The notes beneath the pieces were generated by a model. The model saw nothing but the letters and a program-made list of their open reading frames with translations, had not been told where the DNA came from and ran no database searches. Positions 57,526-64,000 of a stretch of 64,000 nucleotides of DNA are shown one piece after another. This DNA comes from Paramacrobiotus metropolitanus (Eukaryota; Tardigrada; Eutardigrada; Parachela; Macrobiotidae): NCBI RefSeq assembly GCF_019649055.1, contig NW_026570273.1, forward strand, positions 248,001 to 312,000, written 5' to 3'. The position numbers and the translations under genes were made by a program. Positions within the stretch are counted from its first letter, which is position 1; each line of letters starts with the position of its first letter.

Positions 57526-57969
57526 ATGGTAAACAGTTTTTTTGTTATATTGCGTCGCAAGTATCAAGTTAACCCGGGGAAGTTCCTCTCTGCTCTTTCT
57601 TTTTTGACGGAATCACCAACAACTGCCGTCGACGACGTAAAACAGACGACAGAATGGTCTAAAGAATGGATCCGCTGTCTTGTGAATTTGTACAAAGATA
57701 CCGAGAGCTTCAAGTTTTTGTTGACACTTCAAGAGAAAGAAGAAAAACGCTTGCGTGAAAAAGGAACCCGCTATCTTGACAAGTTTGAGGATCTCCTCCC
57801 GTATGCTAGAACGTCCGTTGGCCGGAGCCTTACTTCAAGCCGTGCGGACCTGTCCACTTCAACCACAATTGAATTTAAATTGCAACGAAAGCTTCAGTAT
57901 CTCAACGCAATTAAGGCAAAGATCAGTGAACTTGAGAAAAAGAAGGTGGTAGCCGATAAAAAAAATTAA
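57526..57969 (+). CDS. Hypothetical helical protein, 147 aa, element cargo
   Basis: The frame from ATG 57526 encodes a largely helical, charged protein with a coiled-coil-like C-terminus (LQYLNAIKAKISELEKKKVV). A central run reads TEWSKEWIRCLVNLYKDTES. AATAAA lies about 190 bases after the stop. No signal peptide or membrane span is present beyond a short hydrophobic start. I do not recognise the family. Its location midway between the TIRs suggests cargo or an accessory protein of the element. An upstream exon is possible, because the region before the ATG is also open for a short distance. Confidence 0.45.
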   Translation: MVNSFFVILRRKYQVNPGKFLSALSFLTESPTTAVDDVKQTTEWSKEWIRCLVNLYKDTESFKFLLTLQEKEEKRLREKGTRYLDKFEDLLPYARTSVGRSLTSSRADLSTSTTIEFKLQRKLQYLNAIKAKISELEKKKVVADKKN

Positions 57970-58499
57970 TTTTGAATTGAAACGTGCTGTCAAAAATGTG
58001 ACTGGGTTGTGTAATATGGTAAAATTCGAAGCCCATTGGGAAGAATACGCAGCGCTGAACGTTGTCGATAAACCTAAGCCGTATTTTTTTATTGTTCGAC
58101 CCGATCAAGAGCATGCTTGCTCTGAGGCAGGGTGCCACAAAATGTGATTGTTAGTTTCAATAAAGATGCTTTCAGTTAGATTTTTAGAATGAATTGTGGG
58201 TTATGAGTTCGAATAACACATATGCTGCACTCCAACATGAATGTGAACATTTACCGGAAAACAGCGCTCGCGCTCGGTGCAAGAATGTGGTTAACAACCA
58301 CCACTAGTCATATACCTGACAAACTCACAAAACAACAAGTAAAACAAAAAAGACATAATTGTTGCAAAATCAACGTTTCTTCGCTTATTTCGGTTTTTTT
58401 GGCTTTCTAGGGATCGTTCCAAAGAAATAAAATAAAATTCGCAGATAAAATAAAACTAGGTAAAACTACTGAGTATGAAATTGAACAACACTTTAAAAC

Positions 58500-58884
58500 A
58501 TTATTAACAATCTGCCGCAACAGTGTTTACCGGCTTCCATCGCTGGTAGTAGATTGCTGGTCGAAATCTACACGATCGGAAGGGAAGCAGGACATAACAT
58601 CATCATCCGGATGATGGTGATCAGTAATGTTGGCATCACTTTTACTGCTCACAGTATCGTCTTCCTTGCGGCTCGCGTTGTCATCACTGAAAGTAAAAAC
58701 AGATTTGGTTCGCTTGAAATCAAGCTTTTCCAGTTTCTTTTTTATATTTTTTTTATCAATTCATTTCGGTATTAAATACACATTAATCACAACTGAAATG
58801 GTTCACTTACGCTAGATGTTCAGTTTTGTTGCCGCTGGCATCGTCCGTCTCGTAATCTTCCTCCATGTCAGATATGGATGCCAT
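58500..58884 (-). CDS. Acidic N-terminal exons resembling those of the SWIM gene
   Basis: Exon 58884-58811 reads MASISDMEEDYETDDASGNK and ends at a GTAAGT donor in phase 2. The next exon starts at 58686 after CTTTCAG and continues in frame with DDNASRKEDDTVSSKSDANI and a His/Asp-rich run. The SWIM gene of the MULE-like element has the same layout: acidic ETYETDDD start and a first intron in phase 2. Downstream SWIM-type exons are not found in this element, so this is a 5' relic or a different gene with a similar N-terminus. Confidence 0.4.
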
Positions 58885-59868
58885 TAAGCCGGGAGATACC
58901 AATTACGTGTGTACATACGCATATTAACACAACATATGACCCATCGCGTCACTAACTGCTATGCATATCTTCCCAAAAAAACGATTTAAATATTATGCTA
59001 TCTATCAGTGTTAGAATCCAATCGCAGCGGCTGCTGTGCTGCGCGACGAATAATGTCATACGTTAAATGTATCGACGAACGCCTTTTCTGTGTGAGCGCG
59101 TCTGCGCGTAGAAATTCCTTCACGAGAGTCAGCTGTGCCAGTCTAGACTCAGAAATTCTGGCTCATCTCAGGTACGTTCCAAAAGGAATTAGACTAAGGG
59201 CCCGTTCTGGCGTACACCTATCTATCTTAATTGCTTAGCGAGATTTGAGTTCAACCGGGGACAACCGCCTAATTGCATTAGGTCCCAAAATTGCGTTCAC
59301 GCAGTACACCTATGCTAACGTTAATTACCTAGCTCTTAATTGGTAGATAGCAATATACGGCCTGAACAGTGCTTTGCTATCAAAAGGTACCTTTTGGTCG
59401 GCTCGTTCATCTACAGAGTAGCAAGCGGGTGTTACATTTTGCCTTTGTTTTATTCCCGATATTTTGACAACATTTAATTAGCGGCTTGCGTTCATGCAGG
59501 CCCGGCTGGCTATCGCAGGTGCCTAAACGATCCTTTTATTGCACCTATTCAAAGGTGCCTCTGTGAACGCAGTTCTGCTCCCTATTTAGTCATCTATTTA
59601 GAGGAACGCGCCGCGTTCACGCATACTGCTAAGAAATCGGCCGTTCTGGGCGGTGCATCAATAGAAAAACTGATAGTTAGAAGTCAGCGAGAATTCGGCC
59701 TAAATCACACTTCGGTGTTATTGCCGCTGTTGCATTGTTGAACACCTTGTTTGTCTGTTTTGCGCGGCTTTTGCTCTCTCTCCCGGTCTCCCGGGAGTTT
59801 CTATGCACGCTGTCAATGCAAGAGCACTGAAAGCGTGCCGATAAAGATCCTTATGTAACTGTAAGATC

Positions 59869-60092
59869 CAGATCTTTGTTATACACCGCGTGCCAAGTAT
59901 GCTTCGAGGCAGTTAACATTTTTTAGAATTTTTAGTTTTAGCTGAAAATGTTGAAAAAATTCTGCCGGCATTTTGACCACCGGAAATTCGGCCGGCGTTT
60001 TGACCCACAAAAATTCTGCCGGCAGAAAATTCGGCCGGCATTTTGACCGCACAAAAATTCGGTCGGCAGAAAATTCTGCCGGCGTTTTGACA
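59869..60092 (-). repeat. Right TIR of the 3.75-kb element
   Basis: Inverted match of 56338-56562; ends GGCGTTTTGACA at 60092. Confidence 0.85.
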
Positions 60093-61149
60093 GTGGCCTT
60101 CTGGTTTGGTCTTTATTGCTGCAATGGTGCGTACTGCGTACTGATGCGTACCTGTTTGGTAGAATAAGCACATGCACATAAGAGCACAGAGAGTGCCACG
60201 ACGTGCGCTGCAGCAGCGGTTAGCAAGGTGGCTGATGGCGATTGATCCGGAGGATAATTTCCCAGTTCGAACGACAAAAAGGTCAAATTGGACATTGCCG
60301 CGTAAGCTCGGCAGCCCGCAATCACCGAGAAGCCCTTGTCCAGATCGCTCACCATCGGGCTCAAGTACAACGATTGCAAGAAATCATGAGCTGCCACACA
60401 AGTGCCAGCAGCTGACCGCGAATCGTCCTCCAAATGCTACGAACAACCAAGCTGCAGAGCAGAATTATCATCACAACAAAGCACAGCAGCAGTTCCCGGG
60501 CCAACAGCGTCGCTCGAATCGCGGCGAGGTAAATACGAACAATCAATCCACTTCCAGTAGCAAAATCTTTGAAAAATAGCGGTCATATACTGTGTGTATC
60601 ACTCGATGGGACTGTAAACTAAATTGCTCCTCGAAAAACCAAGCCGCATTCTTGGCAATGACAATTATCACGAAGACGACCATGATGGCAACGCAGATCA
60701 GGCGTTCTCTTCGCACCAGAAAAGAGCTGTAGAAACTATTGAGACTTTGTATCAGCACCAGCACATGTTTGTTATACCACCACATTAACGCCATGCAAAG
60801 CAGATTCGATAATGCATCCGTGGCATCGATAAGCTGGACAAAATATATCAGCGTCAACCAGCTGGACAGTTGAGGGGGTTTGTACTTGATCCCATCGTAA
60901 ACCGAAACCAGCACGCAGCCCCTGATGACGCTAACGTACGCGAGCATGGCGCAGTGGGCTATGACGGCGCATCGAAAACTTGCGATTACCGGATAGAGCT
61001 AATAACCACATATCTGCAGCAAAATCAGCCAGAAAATGGTGACCTTCCAGATGAAGCCAGGTTTCGCTTCTGCAGTGGATTCGGCTTTATCAGAAGGAGA
61101 TTGTTTGATCAGAGAATCACGCTTGTAATTTTTTATCCTCATTTCACCG

Positions 61150-63650
61150 AATGTATAGTTATGCAGGAAATACATACAGCATACAAAAATTTTCGGGTGT
61201 CTGCGGAAATTTTACATTTTGTTTTCGGCTAATAGAGAAAGTATCGGGTAAGGCGCCGCATTTATTATTGTGCTCAGACTGCTAGCAAAACTCCCACACC
61301 TCAGTCTTGCAGCATTTCGGCATGAGAACGCCCTGTAATGAGTAATTCCATCAGGGACTAAATTCCTCATTTTAAACGCGGAGTTCCGGCTTACTTGTGA
61401 GTTGCCATGAAGTCCATACGATCGACATGTCTCCCTAAGGAGAGACTGAGCAATACTGCAAGCTCTAATCCTGCGAAATTCAGCCCACCAACCGCTTTCG
61501 CAATTTTCAATGCAAACGTTTTGGCCGCACAACAAGAAGCTGGGTTACAAAATTAAAAACTGTTTAAAAGCCGCACATTCACATATTTATGAGCTTACTG
61601 ACTTGGATGCAATCATGCAGATTATGGAAAGGGTTTGTACCAGGTCATAAAAATACCAGTAGAGGATTAATTCAGCAAATGACATCATTACTAAATGAGA
61701 AAGCCCCAAACAGCTCGTTTCGCCACCACCATGCTCCGCATACCCCTTTTTGCACCACGTTTTGTCTCGGGCCACCTTTTTTTGCGGCACCACTATGAAT
61801 ATTGTACCGATAGAAATTAGATGTACCGCCAGTAGGAGTGTTAATTGCTTTTCTCTACTGATTATTGGTTGTTGTGTTACGACGATCAGAATCCTTATTT
61901 TCTTACATTTTACCGACCGCATCACACGGTCAGAAAAATCTTGAAGTTAGTCTTGCTGCAGCTTGCACTGAAATTGCTACGCGCCTTCCGCACTTCTTGC
62001 CCACGCTTATGCGTTCTTGCTCCACAGCTTCCGTTGCTGGGTGATTCTTGCTACGTTGCACTTGCTAATAAACACCTGCGATGACCTTGTGTTATGTTGC
62101 GTAATCGCTATGGGATGATCGTGCATCTCCCATCTTTGTCACCCTGTAAACGGTAGTCAGCTTACGGTCAGCATTGCTGCCGACCGTGCCAGCCTTTCCC
62201 ACACTAACAGCCGACAGATCGTGGTAAGGTGGATTAACCAACCCACTAGAACAGCAGTCAAACCGGCTGCTGTTACAATATGAAACTACCGGCGCTCTCA
62301 GGACACCACCTTATACTCGTAGTTCCGAAGACATACAGTGATCGGGTATATGTACGGTTAATATGAGCTACAGAGGGTAATTCAGTCAAGTGCGTTCACT
62401 TTCTGGAAACTAGAGTTCTTGTAAGCCAGCTTTTTTTCAGAGTGTCGCCATAAACATTTTAGCGACAAAGCAGTAGCGACTGCTTTCCGCAAATTTTGGT
62501 GAGAATCCAAGACTGCTTGCTTGAATGAATGAATACATAGTATGCTTGCCGTATAGGCTGTTGACCAGAAGACGCCTACTGGAGTTCCGCCAAGAGTTTC
62601 GAGGTTTAGATTTGGAGGAATTTTGCGTGCATGATCACTTTAATCAGGTAAACCACTTCCTGACCACGGGCGAGACAATGGAAGCGGGGGTATATATGAC
62701 AGGTTGGCGATTGAGCAGGTTAAAGAATAAATATGGTTGCTTTATGGGTCGTCCATGCCCGAAAAGCGGATATCGATAGCTGTATGACTGTAACGGTAGC
62801 AGAGGCCCACTGGTGGTACATATTTGAAAAGAGTAGCCAGATCGCGAGAGTCTTTTTTCTCCCGTAATAACTAACTAATGTTTTTCAATACAGTGGTGCC
62901 AAGAGACTTTGGTGGTTTATGAAAAAAATTGAAGAATAATATAACGTGGTGTGGTGCAGAGCTTGGTGGCGGTGAAAGGTGGTGTGCGGAGCCTTCCCCA
63001 TTACTGTAAGAACGACAGGCAATATTACGTCTTTTATTCGGATGCTTCATGGTTGTTAACATCGTTGTCGTGTTACACTGCTTATAAGTTTAGCAGACTC
63101 CTCAAAACTTGCGCACTGGTGCATCCGCATGACCTTCAGTAGCATACACTGGATGACTCGAAATCAATAGTACCGAAATTCATACGTACTTAGTTACAGT
63201 TACCGGTCTTCAAAACTTTCGAATGTACTTGCAAAGTATCGTACAATGAATTTTTTTTTTAAATAACGATTTGTAAGCCCTGCAAAGTGCAAAGGACAGG
63301 TGTATGCTTATATCAGTTTTGTCAGTGCTCGACATAGAAATACACCGCAACAGTACGTAGCACTATGCGATCATTTATTTTTTGTTTGCCCACGCTCTGT
63401 GGACCATTGCGGTTGAAAATATTTTTTAGGCATGCTAAGGTAGTACACTGTTACTATCTTTCCACAACAAATCAAAATTTTCTGAATTCAGACCAGGAAA
63501 ATGTATGCTGGTCAGAAATTTTTTCCGGTGATACGACAATCGTTTTAACGTACAGCGGTACAGTGCAGTTTTCCTATGAGATTTTAGTTACGTACGAGTA
63601 TGTCGACAAAGGATTCCATGCTTTCAAATCGTCAGTTATTTTTCTTATCT
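61150..63650. other. Intergenic, no supported gene
   Basis: Open frames at 61587-61925, 62525-62779 and 63365-63652 have no recognised domain, leader or splice partner. A repeat related to 33225-33560 lies on minus at about 62150-62280. The remainder is AT-rich. Confidence 0.45.
62150..62280 (-). repeat. Dispersed LTR-like repeat, copy 2
   Basis: On minus it starts TGTAACAGCAGCCGGTTTG and shares GCTGTTCTAGTGGGTTGG and GGCACGGTCGGCAGCAATGCTG with 33225-33350. Weaker similarity may continue to about 61940. Confidence 0.55.
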
Positions 63651-63941
63651 GAACCAAAAACGCCGGATTAAGCAGGCTCAGTTGTTAGGCGTTTAAAAAA
63701 TCGTGTTATTCGTAAGAAAGTGAAAACCAGAACAAAACAGCTTCAGCTGCACCGATAAATTTGCATTGTGAAGGCAGTTATATACTATAGATTGGTTACA
63801 GCAGTTAGCAATCATGGTTAACCAAATTCACAAGGCTGCTTTCTTTTGGTAATGTATGCCTTCTATCATGTGATATACAGTACGAGAACCATTATGACAA
63901 CAATAAAACTAGCTTTTGGTAACTTTCGTAAATATTTAAGC

Positions 63942-64000
63942 CTAAGTGCAGCTGCAGTTGCAGGTCACAGGAACTTGTGTAGGCTTGGAAGCGCTAGCAA
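63942..64000 (-). CDS. Gustatory-receptor-like chemoreceptor 7, partial last exon
   Basis: On minus the edge sequence encodes SASKPTQVPVTCNCSCT and a stop at 63942, aligning with the exon 3 end of receptor 5 (STSKSTQVPVYCNCSRA). The 3' flank 63660-63941 also matches that of receptor 5. The gene continues beyond the window. Confidence 0.7.
   Translation of the reverse strand, partial: ASASKPTQVPVTCNCSCT

Larger units (their letters stand above)
56338..60092. mobile_element. 3.75-kb TIR element with ~225-bp GCCGGC-rich termini
   Basis: The left arm 56338-56562 and right arm 59869-60092 are inverted copies starting TGTCAAAACGCCGGCAGAAT and ending near TGTATAACAAAG. Each arm begins with four variant units of TCAAAACGCCGGC plus an AATTTTTGTG spacer. 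Flanks TTGGCCAA (56330-56337) and GTGGCCTT (60093-60100) share TGGCC and could be a worn 8-bp duplication of the hAT type. Inside are a + ORF at 57526-57969 and acidic exons on minus at 58.5-58.88 kb. No transposase is recognised. A relic of the same terminal repeat is at 23037-23155. Confidence 0.75.
55715..61142 (-). pseudogene. Gustatory-receptor-like pseudogene 6, split by a TIR element
   Basis: Exon 1 equivalent is 61142-60152. It starts MRIKNYKRDSLIKQ and reads GFIWKVTIFWLILLQICGY, then an in-frame TAG (about 61000). It continues with PPQLSSWLTLIYFVQLIDAT, shifts frame near 60545 and again near 60405-60425, and ends CACAYSTKQ at a donor. The exon 2 relic (56016-55860) keeps RMIDICLHVGKSRWNGNDY and PPCFTLAGVVIT but is one base short in an A8/T8 run and out of phase at its acceptor. 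Exon 3 (55801-55715) is intact: IGAALASTVIVFSEL. Intron 1 contains the element 56338-60092. Closest relatives are receptors 4 and 5. The combined lesions make it non-functional. Confidence 0.85.

Noticed and set aside
61587-62084. Frames on both strands upstream of the LTR-like repeat
   Set aside because: No splice partner, leader or motif; mutually overlapping.

Overview
The window is from a small-genome ecdysozoan animal, most probably a eutardigrade. It shows compact GT-AG genes with short introns, a chemoreceptor family of the arthropod gustatory-receptor (GR) type whose sequence is clearly not insect, and F-box and FMRP-like Tudor/Agenet genes of a kind I associate with tardigrade genomes. 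This species call rests on recollection and was not tested by a search. No rRNA gene, confident tRNA gene, CRISPR array or prokaryotic operon is visible.

Layout. 0-10.5 kb: a small secreted-protein candidate, a segmental duplication (about 2.3-4.0 kb and 9.0-10.5 kb), a decayed Agenet/F-box locus, and a 5'-truncated tyrosine-recombinase (YR) retrotransposon that splits the second duplicon. 10.8-18 kb: a roughly 7 kb inverted-repeat element carrying a KDZ-like transposase candidate and a nine-exon SF3/AAA+-like helicase gene, bordered by inverted arrays of a ~49-bp minisatellite and GC-rich hairpins. 18.7-22.05 kb: an intact Agenet plus F-box locus, oriented opposite to the decayed one. 24.16-27.96 kb: a MULE-like element with ~290-bp terminal inverted repeats (TIRs) and a 9-bp target-site duplication, whose only recognisable gene is a four-exon SWIM zinc-finger protein. 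28.2-31.7 kb: a GC-richer block with the C-terminus of an RLE-type (R2-like) retrotransposon, a coiled-coil ORF and a piece of tRNA-derived SINE. 32.5-34.6 kb: a third F-box gene. 35.6-39.3 kb: a hAT transposase-like gene broken by a 1.2-kb RLE retrotransposon fragment flanked by a 12-bp duplication.

40.4-64 kb: a GR-like receptor cluster. Three genes lie on + (40.5-49.5 kb), followed by two genes and a pseudogene on - (50.5-61.1 kb) and the 3' end of another - copy at the window edge. All share one architecture: a long first exon ending in a phase-0 donor after a Glu/Lys/Asp/Asn-Gln motif, a 53-54 codon second exon, and a short third exon. One - copy has a 2-nt frameshift. Another has a stop, several frameshifts and a 3.75-kb TIR element in its first intron.

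The most novel-looking items are the KDZ/SF3-helicase element, the SWIM-only MULE-like element, the Agenet/F-box association and the non-arthropod GR cluster. Exon models come from reading frames and splice consensus only; no transcript data were available.
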